42,658 bases of DNA, taken from the NCBI GenBank assembly GCA_013349825.1, contig DUYW01000006.1, positions 1 through 42,658 on the forward strand, written 5' to 3'. The translations under genes and the position numbers were made by a program. Origin of the DNA: Gammaproteobacteria bacterium (GTDB taxonomy: Bacteria; Pseudomonadota; Gammaproteobacteria; GCF-002020875). The notes below the pieces were generated by a model. That model was not told the origin of the DNA. It saw only the letters and a list, made by a program, of their open reading frames with translations, and did no database searches. Below are positions 8,361 to 16,653 of this stretch, piece by piece. Within the stretch, counting starts at the first letter, position 1. Each line of letters begins with the position of its first letter.

Positions 8361-9089
8361 TTATAGGTCTCCCCAGAGTGACTGTATGATAGCGATGGCA
8401 GCAACTGCGGCGGTCTCAGTTCTCAAGATTCGTGGACCGAGTTGAACACGTTGATAACCCTGTTGTGCTGCCTGCTCAATCTCTTCATCGTTGAGTCCGC
8501 CTTCAGGACCAATCAATAGTGTGATTTGGTTAGATTTGGGCGAAAAGTCAGCGAACCGCTGTTGTGCATTCGGGTCGAGTACAAACTGTTCTGTCGTTGA
8601 GGCTATCGATAGCTGTTGCTGTAAAGAGGTCGGAGGGTGCAGCTGGGGAATCAGCCCTCTTCCGCACTGTTCACAGGCAGAGATCGCAATCCCTTTCCAG
8701 TGTTGAAACCGTTTCTCAAGCCGTTTGGGGTCCAGTTTGACGACCGTGCGTTGGCAGAAAAGGGGGGTGATCGCTGCGACCCCCGTTTCAGTAGCTTTCT
8801 GGATAGCATAGTCCATACGTTCTCCTTTTGAAATTCCCTGGAGGAGGTGGATTGAGAGGGGGCTTTCAGTGGAGATGTAACGTTGCTGAAGTAGTGATAC
8901 GGTGGTGTTGCGTTTTGCGACGGAGTCGATGATCGCTTCATGTTCACTGCCATCCCCGTCAAACAGGGTTATGGGGGCACCGCTTTTGAGCCGGAGAACC
9001 TGGGAAACATGTCGTTGTGCGGATGGGTCAAGCTCAAGGGTGGTCTGCCCGTGGAGGGGAAAGGTGCTGAAGATTCTTGGGTTAGCCAT
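8361..9089 (-). CDS. rsmE: 16S rRNA (uracil-1498-N3)-methyltransferase
   Basis: A 242-residue SPOUT-class methyltransferase of normal length. The N-terminal PUA-like part has RHVSQVLRLK. The C-terminal trefoil-knot SAM site is clear: LLIGPEGGLNDEEI followed by LGPRILRTETAAVAA. It methylates U1498 of 16S rRNA in the decoding centre. It is the first gene of the leftward train leading into gshA. An ATTATAAT stretch at 9101-9108 could serve as its -10, leaving a very short leader; no good -35 is visible. Confidence 0.95.
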   Translation of the reverse strand: MANPRIFSTFPLHGQTTLELDPSAQRHVSQVLRLKSGAPITLFDGDGSEHEAIIDSVAKRNTTVSLLQQRYISTESPLSIHLLQGISKGERMDYAIQKATETGVAAITPLFCQRTVVKLDPKRLEKRFQHWKGIAISACEQCGRGLIPQLHPPTSLQQQLSIASTTEQFVLDPNAQQRFADFSPKSNQITLLIGPEGGLNDEEIEQAAQQGYQRVQLGPRILRTETAAVAAIAIIQSLWGDL

Positions 9090-9261
9090 ATGTAACTGAG
9101 ATTATAATCGATTTCTGATAGAGGTAGCGCAGAGCCTGTTGTGAAGAGTCAGGAGAGCGTTGGTGGTATGCCGCGGGGGGGGTGAAAAAGATAAAATCGT
9201 AGTGTTTAAGTTGTTGTAAATTCGTATTAATTAATTTTATTGAAAATAGATTAGATAGGGG

Positions 9262-9291
9262 TTGCTATAATCTATATTATCGAATTATAAT
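9262..9291 (+). promoter_or_regulatory. sigma70-type promoter of the candidate small RNA
   Basis: TTGCTA (9262-9267), an 18-bp AT-rich spacer and a perfect TATAAT (9286-9291). Transcription would begin near 9298, a few bases before the first hairpin. A second TATAAT lies at 9266-9271 with TTGAAA 20 bp upstream, a worse spacing. Confidence 0.6.
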
Positions 9292-9297
9292 ACCTGC

Positions 9298-9435
9298 CTG
9301 AGCTGATATTGCACGTCAACCCTCCTCCTCAGACAGCAATATCATCAAGGCTCATACCAGACAGGCTCTTTTTCCCCCAATTAAAAGACCTGTCGCCGCC
9401 GATCTGGACCCCCCCGTTCAGATCGGCATTTTTTT
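9298..9435 (+). ncRNA. candidate trans-acting small RNA with three C-rich hairpin loops
   Basis: No known RNA family recognised. Three consecutive stem-loops fill a gene-free interval. Hairpin 1 pairs 9304-9312 with 9336-9344 (nine perfect pairs) and its 23-nt loop holds CCTCCTCCTC at 9321-9330, complementary to Shine-Dalgarno sequences. Hairpin 2 pairs 9360-9365 with 9389-9394 and 9367-9372 with 9383-9388 around one bulged C, exposing a loop with CCCCC. Hairpin 3 is the terminator at 9398-9435, also with a C-rich loop. A good promoter ends about seven bases before the expected start. The roughly 138-nt size, unpaired C tracts and U-rich 3' end resemble regulators that block ribosome binding sites. 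Plus-strand ORFs across it have no recognisable product. Confidence 0.68.
9398..9435 (+). terminator. intrinsic terminator of the candidate small RNA
   Basis: GCCGATCTG (9398-9406) pairs with CAGATCGGC (9419-9427), extendable by two more pairs, followed by seven T residues (9429-9435). There is no T tract on the opposite strand, so it acts rightward and not for the leftward gene at 9494-10027. Confidence 0.88.
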
Positions 9436-9493
9436 GCCTGTTGGAAATGGTTTTGTGGGTTGCTGAGGGGAGATCAATAAAAAGGTTTATGTG

Positions 9494-10027
9494 CTATCGT
9501 GTTGGTTTGCCATCCATGCTGATCTGGTTTTTCTCTGCCCAGTATTGGCGAATGCCCGCCTCCCCTTTTTTGTCGATCCACTCATCAAGCAGTTTGCGCT
9601 CCTCAATCAACTCCATTCGAGGCACCCCAAAACCACAGGAGCTATGGACTAAATCTATTTTTAAATCGATTATTTGCCTTGATCCATCTTGTTCAGGAAA
9701 ATGGCTTGAGAGTACTTCCCATTCAGATTCGTCCGGGTGAATGACAGAAGCAGTACCGTAGCTTCTTAGAATCAGTGGTTTTGCACCAAATGAGCAGAAC
9801 ATAATAGTCATGCGGGCATCTTCCAGCAGGTGTGCTGCTGTTTCATTGCCACTACCTGTCAGGTTGAGCCAAAGAATACGGCTGGGGGAGAGTACCCGCA
9901 AAGAGTCTAACCCCTTGGGGGAGAGGTTAATATGTCCCTCGCTTGGAGCAGTGGCTACAAAAAAGACCGGCTGTTGCCGGATAAAGGTGATGTGGCTCTC
10001 TGTCAGTGCCTCAAATAATCTTCCCAT
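9494..10027 (-). CDS. pyridoxamine 5'-phosphate oxidase-fold protein
   Basis: A 177-residue split-barrel FMN-binding-type protein. The N-terminal FFVATAPSEGHINLSPKGLDS and the following WLNLTGSGNETAAHL stretch match the small PPOX family of uncharacterised flavin or heme enzymes, distinct from PdxH. Substrate unknown. It lies 32 bp beyond metF in the same direction and may be co-transcribed with it. The C-terminal part (residues about 125 onward) is charged and family-typical. A Shine-Dalgarno-like GGA is eight bases upstream of the ATG. Confidence 0.85.
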   Translation of the reverse strand: MGRLFEALTESHITFIRQQPVFFVATAPSEGHINLSPKGLDSLRVLSPSRILWLNLTGSGNETAAHLLEDARMTIMFCSFGAKPLILRSYGTASVIHPDESEWEVLSSHFPEQDGSRQIIDLKIDLVHSSCGFGVPRMELIEERKLLDEWIDKKGEAGIRQYWAEKNQISMDGKPTR

Positions 10028-10059
10028 GGGTGAGTTCCAGTTTGATAATGGTTGGAGAG

Positions 10060-10899
10060 TTACAGTTCCAGGTTGTTGTAGACCTGTAGTGTGGGTCCGG
10101 ACTGGTTCATGGTATAGAAGTGGATGCCGGGTGCACCAGCACTCAGTAGATCCTGGCAGAGGCGAGTGGTCACCTCCAGGCCAAATTCACGCAGTGCATC
10201 GGTATCATCACGAAAAGCGATCAGGCGCTCCCGAATCCAGCGTGGAATCTCGGCACCACACATCTCAGAGAAGCGAGCCAGGTTAGTGTAGTTGGTAATG
10301 GGCATGATGCCGGGGACTATGGGTAGATCCAGTCCCATCATTACGCACTCTTCATTAAAGCGTAGGTAGGCATCGATATTGTAAAAATATTGGGTGATGG
10401 CGCTGTTGGCGCCTGCTTCAACTTTACGCTTGAAGTTCTTCAGGTCGCTAAAGGCATCGGGTGCCTGGGGGTGAAACTCCGGGTAGGCGGCCACCTCAAT
10501 ATGGAAGTGGTCTCCGCTCTCCTGGCGGATAAATTCAACCAGTTCATTGGCGTAGCGGAACTCGCCGGAGGCTCCCATACCGGAGGGCATGTCACCGCGC
10601 AGTGCAACGATGCGGTGAATGCCGTTGTGCCGGTATTTTTGTAAAATCTCAGCAATGTTATCTCGGGTTGAGCCAATACAGGAGAGGTGTGGAGCAGCCT
10701 CAATACCTTGTTGCTGAATTCCCATTACGGCGTCAAAGGTCCCGTCCTGTGTGCTTCCCCCGGCACCAAAGGTGACGGAGGCATAAGCGGGTTGAATAGC
10801 CTTGAATAGCGTTTTCTGAGTCTCTTGAAGTTTCTCCTTTCCCGCTTCGGTTTTGGGTGGAAAAAATTCAAGGCTGAATTGTGGTGTTGTATCGTTCAT
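10060..10899 (-). CDS. metF: 5,10-methylenetetrahydrofolate reductase
   Basis: A 279-residue TIM-barrel flavoenzyme reducing methylene-THF to methyl-THF, the methyl donor for methionine synthesis. The N-terminal SLEFFPPKTEAG, TFGAGGSTQDGTFD, the ALRGDMPSG segment and PGIMPITNY are family landmarks. It follows ahcY in a methyl-cycle gene group; a 17-bp palindrome separates the two. Confidence 0.96.
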   Translation of the reverse strand: MNDTTPQFSLEFFPPKTEAGKEKLQETQKTLFKAIQPAYASVTFGAGGSTQDGTFDAVMGIQQQGIEAAPHLSCIGSTRDNIAEILQKYRHNGIHRIVALRGDMPSGMGASGEFRYANELVEFIRQESGDHFHIEVAAYPEFHPQAPDAFSDLKNFKRKVEAGANSAITQYFYNIDAYLRFNEECVMMGLDLPIVPGIMPITNYTNLARFSEMCGAEIPRWIRERLIAFRDDTDALREFGLEVTTRLCQDLLSAGAPGIHFYTMNQSGPTLQVYNNLEL

Positions 10900-10930
10900 A
10901 GCAGACGATCCTATTTAATCTCATGCCAAA

Positions 10931-10972
10931 ACGCAAAGTCGCCAAGAAAAAAATCTCTTGGCGACTTTGCGT
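10931..10972. repeat. 17-bp perfect palindrome (dispersed repeat or stem-loop) between ahcY and metF
   Basis: ACGCAAAGTCGCCAAGA (10931-10947) and its exact complement (10956-10972) flank an 8-nt A-rich loop. It would fold in the ahcY-metF transcript, perhaps as an RNA-stabilising or attenuating hairpin. No clear T tract follows on the minus strand. Its ACGCAAAG core recurs in the apbE signal sequence. Confidence 0.9.
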
Positions 10973-10996
10973 CAGATCTGTATTTCAGTAGAGGGT

Positions 10997-12406
10997 TTAG
11001 TAGCGATAGTGATCAGGCTTGTATGGGCCATTCGTCGGTACACTGATATAGTCTGCCTGTTGTTGGCTGAGGGTAGTCAGGTTGGCTCCAATTTTCTCCA
11101 GATGGTGGCGCGCAACCTCCTCATCCAGATGTTTTGGTAGTGTGTAGACCTTGTTCTCATACTCACCGCTCTGATTGAACAGCTCCATCTGTGCCAGAGT
11201 CTGATTGGTGAATGAGTTGGACATCACAAAGCTTGGATGGCCGGTAGCGCAACCCAGGTTAACCAGTCGTCCTTCTGCCAACAGCAAAATCTTGTTGCCA
11301 CTGGGCAGGGTGATGTGGTCGACCTGAGGTTTTACATTTTCCCACTCATACTGTTTCATGTTGACTACATCAATCTCATTATCGAAGTGACCGATGTTGC
11401 AGACGATCGTCTCATGTTTCATCTGTACCATGTGGTCATGAGTAATCACGTTAAAGTTACCCGTTGCCGTGACAAAAATGTCGCCCTGACTGGCAACGTC
11501 ATCCATGGTGACTACACGATAGCCTTCCATAGCAGCCTGTAGTGCGCAGATCGGGTCAATTTCAGTCACCCATACGGTTGCACCAAGCCCCCGTAGAGAC
11601 TGAGCACACCCCTTGCCTACATCACCATAGCCGAGTACGACGGCAATCTTGCCGGCAATCATTACATCAGTTGCACGTTTGATACCATCGACCAGTGACT
11701 CACGGCAGCCATAGAGGTTGTCGAACTTGGACTTTGTAACAGAGTCGTTGACATTGATCGCAGGGAATGGAAGCTCACCGCTCTCTTCCATCTGATAGAG
11801 GCGGTGTACACCGGTCGTCGTCTCCTCAGTAACGCCTTGAATATTTTTCAATTTTTCGGAGTACCAGTTCGGAGACTGTTGCAGTTTTGCCTTGATCGTA
11901 GCATAGAGGACGGTCTCCTCTTCGCTGCCAGGGTTATCGAGCACAGAGAGATCGCTCTCCGCCTTGGTGCCGAGGATCAATAACAGAGTTGCATCACCAC
12001 CATCATCCAGAATCATGTTAGGCGTACCACCATCCCCCCACTCCATGATCTTATGGGTGTACTGCCAGTAATCTTCAAGGGTCTCCCCTTTATAGGCAAA
12101 GACCGGAATCCCCTGGTCGGCAATGGCTGCAGCGGCATGATCCTGGGTTGAATAGATGTTACAGGATGCCCAGCGCACTTCAGCACCCAAAGCAATCAAT
12201 GTTTCGATCAGTGCTGCGGTCTGGATGGTCATATGGAGTGAGCCGGCAATACGGGCCCCTTTCAAAGGTTTCTCTTCACCATACTTTTCACGCAGTGCGA
12301 CCAGACCCGGCATCTCACTTTCTGCAATACGCAACTCTTTATGCCCCCAATCCTTGAGGCTCATATCCGCTACGATGTAGTTGTCTGTGGTCTCGATGTT
12401 ACTCAT
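10997..12406 (-). CDS. ahcY: S-adenosylhomocysteine hydrolase
   Basis: A 469-residue NAD-dependent enzyme splitting S-adenosylhomocysteine into adenosine and homocysteine. Visible are the substrate-side [13 protein letters not shown] and [11 protein letters not shown], and the NAD-binding [20 protein letters not shown]. The C-terminal KPDHYRY is the usual end with the active-site Lys/Tyr pair. The ATG at 12406 is chosen over one at 12424 because AAGGAAAGAG lies just before it; the upstream ATG would place that site inside the coding region. An SAH riboswitch precedes it. Confidence 0.97.
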   Translation of the reverse strand: MSNIETTDNYIVADMSLKDWGHKELRIAESEMPGLVALREKYGEEKPLKGARIAGSLHMTIQTAALIETLIALGAEVRWASCNIYSTQDHAAAAIADQGIPVFAYKGETLEDYWQYTHKIMEWGDGGTPNMILDDGGDATLLLILGTKAESDLSVLDNPGSEEETVLYATIKAKLQQSPNWYSEKLKNIQGVTEETTTGVHRLYQMEESGELPFPAINVNDSVTKSKFDNLYGCRESLVDGIKRATDVMIAGKIAVVLGYGDVGKGCAQSLRGLGATVWVTEIDPICALQAAMEGYRVVTMDDVASQGDIFVTATGNFNVITHDHMVQMKHETIVCNIGHFDNEIDVVNMKQYEWENVKPQVDHITLPSGNKILLLAEGRLVNLGCATGHPSFVMSNSFTNQTLAQMELFNQSGEYENKVYTLPKHLDEEVARHHLEKIGANLTTLSQQQADYISVPTNGPYKPDHYRY

Positions 12407-12435
12407 AGTTTCTCTTTCCTTCATTTATTCATCGA

Positions 12436-12509
12436 GAGCGCAGTTACAGTATAGATAGCCACCTGCTCCGGGCCTGGCGGTTGATTAACCGTTGCAGCGC
12501 TCCCCGGAG
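12436..12509 (-). promoter_or_regulatory. S-adenosylhomocysteine (SAH) riboswitch
   Basis: Read leftward, CTCCGGG (12509-12503) pairs with CCCGGAG (12472-12466) to form P1. Inside it is the conserved GAGCGCTGCAACGG and a CGG-type hairpin with an AATCAA loop, then the CCAGGCCCGG end. A downstream GCGCTC (12441-12436) can pair with GAGCGC as the pseudoknot. This matches the SAH riboswitch layout that turns ahcY on when its toxic substrate accumulates. It ends about 30 bases before the ahcY start. Confidence 0.9.
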
Positions 12510-12589
12510 AGGGTGGGGATTCATAGAGCCTCTACATAATATTTATGTCTCTACTATTATTAGAGTCTCATGAGTTATTCAGGGTTTCG

Positions 12590-13750
12590 TTAAATACCTG
12601 CCGCATCACGTAACAGGTCGGCTTTGTCCGTCTTTTCCCAGCTAAAGTTCTCTTCGGTACGTCCGAAGTGGCCGTAGGCTGCAGTACTTTGATAGATTGG
12701 GCGTAGCAGATCAAGCATCTCAACAATACCGCGTGGCTTCAGGTTGAAGTGCTCACGAACCAGTGCCTCAATCTTGTTATCTTCAACCACTCCGGTGCCA
12801 AATGTCTCAATAGTGATGGAGGTGGGATCTGCAACACCAATGGCATAGGAGATCTGAATTTCACAACGCTCGGCCAGCCCCGCTGCAACAATGTTTTTGG
12901 CAACATAGCGTCCTGCATAGGCTGCAGAGCGGTCTACTTTTGAGGGGTCTTTTCCGGAGAAGGCGCCACCACCGTGGCGTGCCATACCTCCGTAGGTATC
13001 TACAATGATTTTGCGTCCGGTCAGACCGCAATCACCAACCGGCCCACCGATCACAAAATTGCCGGTTGGATTGATATGGTATTGGGTTTTGTTATCAAGC
13101 CACTCATGTGGCAGTACAGGGCGGATAATCTCTTCAAGAACGGCATCTTGCAGATCAGCATAGGAGATGTCCGGATCATGCTGTGTGGAGAGAACGACCG
13201 CATCGATGCCAACCGGTTTTCCGTTACTGTAACGGAAGGTGACCTGACTCTTGGCATCCGGGCGCAGCCAGGGTAGTGCCCCATTTTTGCGCAGTTCAGA
13301 CTGGCGCTCGACCAAGCGGTGAGAATAGGTGATCGGGGCAGGCATCAGCACATCGGTTTCATTGGAGGCGTAGCCAAACATCAGCCCCTGGTCCCCGGCC
13401 CCCTGCTCATGCTCTTCAGATTGATCAACACCCATGGCAATATCAGAAGACTGTTTGCCGATGGCTGAGATTACCGCACAGGTGTGGCCATCAAAGCCGA
13501 CATCGGCAGAGTTGTAACCGATTTCACAGACCACGTCTCGTACCAGGGCCTCAGTATCGACCCATGCATTGGTAGTGATTTCGCCAGCCAGTACCACCAT
13601 GCCGGTTTTAACCATGGTCTCGCAGGCGACACGTGAGTGAATATCCTCTTTCAGCAGGGCATCCAGAATCGCATCCGAAATCTGGTCGGCCATCTTGTCC
13701 GGGTGTCCTTCAGAGACTGATTCTGAGGTAAACAGTGTTTCATTACTCAT
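12590..13750 (-). CDS. metK: S-adenosylmethionine synthetase
   Basis: A 386-residue enzyme forming SAM from methionine and ATP. Family signatures are [17 protein letters not shown] at the N-terminus, the [12 protein letters not shown] methionine/ATP-site loop and [19 protein letters not shown]. The ATG at 13750 gives the usual start [16 protein letters not shown] long leader carries a SAM-II-like riboswitch and an intrinsic terminator, so expression should fall when SAM is plentiful. It heads the metK-ahcY-metF block. Confidence 0.98.
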   Translation of the reverse strand: MSNETLFTSESVSEGHPDKMADQISDAILDALLKEDIHSRVACETMVKTGMVVLAGEITTNAWVDTEALVRDVVCEIGYNSADVGFDGHTCAVISAIGKQSSDIAMGVDQSEEHEQGAGDQGLMFGYASNETDVLMPAPITYSHRLVERQSELRKNGALPWLRPDAKSQVTFRYSNGKPVGIDAVVLSTQHDPDISYADLQDAVLEEIIRPVLPHEWLDNKTQYHINPTGNFVIGGPVGDCGLTGRKIIVDTYGGMARHGGGAFSGKDPSKVDRSAAYAGRYVAKNIVAAGLAERCEIQISYAIGVADPTSITIETFGTGVVEDNKIEALVREHFNLKPRGIVEMLDLLRPIYQSTAAYGHFGRTEENFSWEKTDKADLLRDAAGI

Positions 13751-13773
13751 TATAATTTTTTACTCCATCCATA

Positions 13774-13808
13774 AAAAAAAGCCAGCTCAACTAATTGACG
13801 AGCGGGCT
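13774..13808 (-). terminator. leader terminator upstream of metK
   Basis: Read leftward, AGCCCGCTC (13808-13800) pairs with GAGCTGGCT (13788-13780) with one internal mismatch, followed by T residues through 13774. It lies between the SAM-II-like aptamer and the metK start, the position expected of a transcription attenuator controlled by the aptamer. Confidence 0.8.
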
Positions 13809-13824
13809 TTTGAATCTGGACCTG

Positions 13825-13880
13825 CATCGCTTTAGCCGTATTTTTATAGCGCTCGCAAGCTGAGCTCAAATCAGCGCTGG
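13825..13880 (-). promoter_or_regulatory. SAM-II class riboswitch aptamer of metK
   Basis: Read leftward, P1 is AGCGCT (13878-13873) pairing with AGCGCT (13853-13848). The conserved blocks GCGCTGATTT, TTGCGAGCGC, ATAAA and GGCTAAAGC occur in the order and spacing of the SAM-II (metX/metA) aptamer, an H-type pseudoknot. It starts at the predicted transcription start. SAM-II is known mainly from alphaproteobacteria and Bacteroidota, so its use here is notable. Confidence 0.82.
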
Positions 13881-13887
13881 GGTAATT

Positions 13888-13914
13888 TTTATAGATGTTA
13901 GTGCTAATTGTCAA
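13888..13914 (-). promoter_or_regulatory. metK promoter
   Basis: Read leftward, a perfect TTGACA (13914-13909) is followed by TATAAA (13893-13888) at 15 bp, or TAAAAA at 17 bp. The implied start is near 13880, exactly at the riboswitch. Confidence 0.65.
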
Positions 13915-13963
13915 GTTTTCTGTAGAATGGAGTCGATAAAGATTTTGTTTAGGAGTTGGAGAA

Positions 13964-14518
13964 GTGGTGAGTTTAGAGACCCCTGTCTGTGAGTTTGATC
14001 GAATAATTCCAGATTTTGAACTGCCGGATGTGGATGGAAAAATATGGAATTCACAATCTTTGAAGGGGGAGAGTGGGCTGTTGGTCATGTTTATCTGTAA
14101 CCACTGCCCCTATGTAAAGGCGATTCGAGAGCGCCTGGTACGTGATACCCGAGAGCTCAGGGCGATGGGGCTCCATAGTGTGGCGATTATGTCCAATGAT
14201 CCCACGCAGTATGAGGAAGATTCCCCGGAGAATATGAGAAAAATTGCGCAGCAATTTGAGTTTCCTTTTCCCTATCTGTTGGATGAGACACAAGCGGTAG
14301 CTAAATCCTTTGGCGCAGTCTGTACCCCGGACTTTTTTGGCTATAATGCAGGCCTGAAGCTGCAGTATCGCGGACGTCTGGATGCGTCTCGCAAAGAGAC
14401 TGCACCAGCAGGTGTGCATCGCGATCTGTTTGAGGCGATGAGACAGGTTTCTGAGACCGGTCGAGGCCCTCAGCAGCAGGTTCCCAGTATGGGTTGTTCC
14501 ATTAAATGGAAAGAGTAG
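13964..14518 (+). CDS. thioredoxin-fold peroxiredoxin-like protein
   Basis: A 184-residue thioredoxin-superfamily protein of the AhpC/TSA-like group. After FELPDVDGK comes FICNHCPYVKAI (residues about 43-54) with a CxxC-type pair (C-N-H-C), then a conserved SNDPTQYEEDSPENM segment. Cys at VCTPDFFGY resembles a resolving position. No signal peptide, so cytoplasmic. The GTG at 13964 has AGGAG eight bases upstream. It is divergent from metK and 19 bp ahead of the hybrid kinase, possibly one operon. Substrate unknown; a thiol peroxidase or disulfide reductase role is inferred. Confidence 0.88.
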   Translation: MVSLETPVCEFDRIIPDFELPDVDGKIWNSQSLKGESGLLVMFICNHCPYVKAIRERLVRDTRELRAMGLHSVAIMSNDPTQYEEDSPENMRKIAQQFEFPFPYLLDETQAVAKSFGAVCTPDFFGYNAGLKLQYRGRLDASRKETAPAGVHRDLFEAMRQVSETGRGPQQQVPSMGCSIKWKE

Positions 14519-14537
14519 AGCGTTAAAGGTCAGGCCA

Positions 14538-16469
14538 GTGAAGCGAGTAGAAAACTTTAACGAAGAACAGCAGAAATGGCGAATTCTTGCCATTGATGAT
14601 GAGTCCGCTGTGCATGAGACCTATGATGCTATTTTTGAAAGCAAGATGGATAGCGAGCTGGATGAACTCGATCTGCTGCTTGGAGGGCCGGGGCCGGAGG
14701 AGTCAGAGTTTGCCATGTTTGCCCTCGAACATGCGATGAGTGGTAAAGAGGGGTTGCAGAAAATTGTTGAGGCGATCGATGTCAATAACCCCTTTGCAGT
14801 GATCTATCTCGATATGCGTATGCCGATGGGGTGGGATGGTCTGGAGACGGCTCAACATATTCGTGAGATAGATCAAGAGGTGCGTATCATCCTGATTACC
14901 GCCTATATGGATCACAGTCTGACCGATATTCGTAAAAAAATTGGTGTCAAGTTTGAGTTTCTCTCTAAGCCCGTTGACTCCAATGAGTTGCTTCAGCTAA
15001 CACTTTCACTGGCCACATCCTGGAGCCAGGGGCGTACGCTGGAACTTGCGCTTGAGCGGGCAGAGGCAGCCAGTAAGGTAAAGGATGATTTTTTGGCCTC
15101 CATGAGCCACGAATTACGCACCCCATTAACCTCTATTCTCGGCAACAGTAAGTTGATGTCGGGAACCCGGCTGTCGGCTGACCAGAAAAGTCTAATGGAG
15201 ACGATTGATATCTCTGGACGAGGGTTGCTGGCACTGATCAATGATATTTTGGATCTATCCAAGATTGAAGCGGGTAAATTTGTGGTGGAGCAGACAGATT
15301 ATGACTTCAATTTGTTGGTTGATGAGATGGAAAAGACATTCTCTGCGGTTGCGAAAGAGTCAAGTCTTCAATTCAGAATTCAAGTAGAAAAACCCTTTGA
15401 GCAGCAGTTTATAGGAGATGGGAGGCGTGTGAGTCAGGTAATGATTAACTTACTGAGCAATGCCTTTAAATTTACCGATAAAGGGGGTATTACACTCTCC
15501 GTGTGGGTCAACGAACAGCTCCATTTTTCGGTAGAAGATAGCGGGATCGGCATGTCTCCAGAGGTGTTGGACCGGCTCTTCAAGCCCTTTGAGCAGGCGG
15601 ACCAAACGATCTCCCGTCGTTATGGAGGGACAGGGTTGGGGCTACATATCTCTTGGTCATTGGTTGAGTTGATGGGAGGCTCAATCGATGTCCACAGTAT
15701 AGAGGATATAGGTACTAAATTTGAGGTTATCCTGCCGTGCCGGCTCAGTGATGTGAAGGTGGCAGAACATAAAGAAGAGACCTCCCTGTTGATGTCCAGT
15801 TATTTCAAAGGGCGGGTCTTGGTTGCTGAGGATATAGAAGAGCTGCAGATATTGGTCCGACGTATGTTAGAGATGGTGGGTGTTGAAGTGACCTTGGCGA
15901 ATAATGGTAAAGAGGCGGTCGAACTTGCACTGATGCAGCCCTACGATCTGGTGCTGATGGATATGCAGATGCCAGAGATGGATGGTATTGAGGCGACAGG
16001 GCTGTTGAGGCAGGTTGGATTTGAAGTCCCGATTGTTGCGCTAACGGCTAATGTGATGCAACAACACCGAGAGCAGTTTGAGGAGGCGGGCTGTACAGAG
16101 TTTCTCTCAAAACCGATCGATTATGAAGCGTTGATGAAGGTATTAGATAGCTATCTACAGCCATCGGATGGAGCGGTGTCGACCATAAATCAAGAGGTAG
16201 CGGTAGCCGAAATTGTCGATGATGAGTTGATGCAGCTTTTTGTGGAGCGGTCTGCGGTACATCTGGAGAGACTAAAAGAGGCCCTTGAGAAAGAGGATTG
16301 GGCCTCTGTGCGAAGTGCCGCACATACGGTAAAAGGGAGTGGTTCAACCTTTGGACATCCAGAGCTCACACAGCTGGGTAAGGAGGTTTGTGACCATATT
16401 GACCATCAGAGACTCAATGAAGTGCCTGAATTGGTGAAGCAGCTGATTTTGGAGATGGCGGCACTCTAA
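14538..16469 (+). CDS. hybrid sensor histidine kinase, REC-HisKA-HATPase-REC-HPt
   Basis: A 643-residue cytoplasmic phosphorelay protein without membrane segments. An N-terminal receiver (about 15-155) has IDDE, phospho-acceptor Asp92 in YLDMRMP and Lys144, with a roughly 35-residue insertion between the acidic pair and Asp92. HisKA follows with His191 (SHELRTPL), then the HATPase with NLLSNAFKF, DSGIGM and GGTGLGL. A second receiver (425-540) has Asp475 and Lys525, and a terminal HPt domain has His596 (AAHTVKGSGSTFG). It has no sensor or output domain, so input must come through the first receiver or a partner, and output through another response regulator. GTG start; AAAGGT is about seven bases upstream. 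Confidence 0.95.
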   Translation: MKRVENFNEEQQKWRILAIDDESAVHETYDAIFESKMDSELDELDLLLGGPGPEESEFAMFALEHAMSGKEGLQKIVEAIDVNNPFAVIYLDMRMPMGWDGLETAQHIREIDQEVRIILITAYMDHSLTDIRKKIGVKFEFLSKPVDSNELLQLTLSLATSWSQGRTLELALERAEAASKVKDDFLASMSHELRTPLTSILGNSKLMSGTRLSADQKSLMETIDISGRGLLALINDILDLSKIEAGKFVVEQTDYDFNLLVDEMEKTFSAVAKESSLQFRIQVEKPFEQQFIGDGRRVSQVMINLLSNAFKFTDKGGITLSVWVNEQLHFSVEDSGIGMSPEVLDRLFKPFEQADQTISRRYGGTGLGLHISWSLVELMGGSIDVHSIEDIGTKFEVILPCRLSDVKVAEHKEETSLLMSSYFKGRVLVAEDIEELQILVRRMLEMVGVEVTLANNGKEAVELALMQPYDLVLMDMQMPEMDGIEATGLLRQVGFEVPIVALTANVMQQHREQFEEAGCTEFLSKPIDYEALMKVLDSYLQPSDGAVSTINQEVAVAEIVDDELMQLFVERSAVHLERLKEALEKEDWASVRSAAHTVKGSGSTFGHPELTQLGKEVCDHIDHQRLNEVPELVKQLILEMAAL

Positions 16470-16482
16470 AAATAGTGAACTT

Positions 16483-16508
16483 AATAACATATTGATATAT
16501 ATGTTATT
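16483..16508. repeat. AT-rich inverted repeat after the hybrid kinase
   Basis: AATAACATAT (16483-16492) and its exact complement (16499-16508) around a 6-nt loop. It could be a weak transcription stop or a stabilising hairpin at the 3' end of the kinase gene; it lacks the GC stem of a classic terminator. Confidence 0.5.
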
Positions 16509-16653
16509 TATTGTGGGCTTCTATTTTTGGTAATGGGGTGATCTAAAATTCTGAATATCCATAGTAATGTCATTGGTTGATCCCACGCTTCGACTGAGTG
16601 AGAATGCGGTGCTCAATATGCATGTTTAAGTTTTTCAATCTGGCCTTAATTAC

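Noticed and set aside
9309..9740. 143-codon plus-strand ORF across the small RNA and opposite the PPOX gene
   Set aside because: No recognisable protein features; it runs through the terminator hairpin and antisense to a clear gene.
12407..12424. Upstream ATG for AhcY
   Set aside because: It would place AAGGAAAGAG inside the coding region; that sequence is the natural ribosome site for the ATG at 12406.
13751..14088. 112-codon leftward ORF upstream of metK
   Set aside because: It covers the metK promoter, riboswitch and terminator and the opposite-strand thioredoxin gene; no protein likeness.
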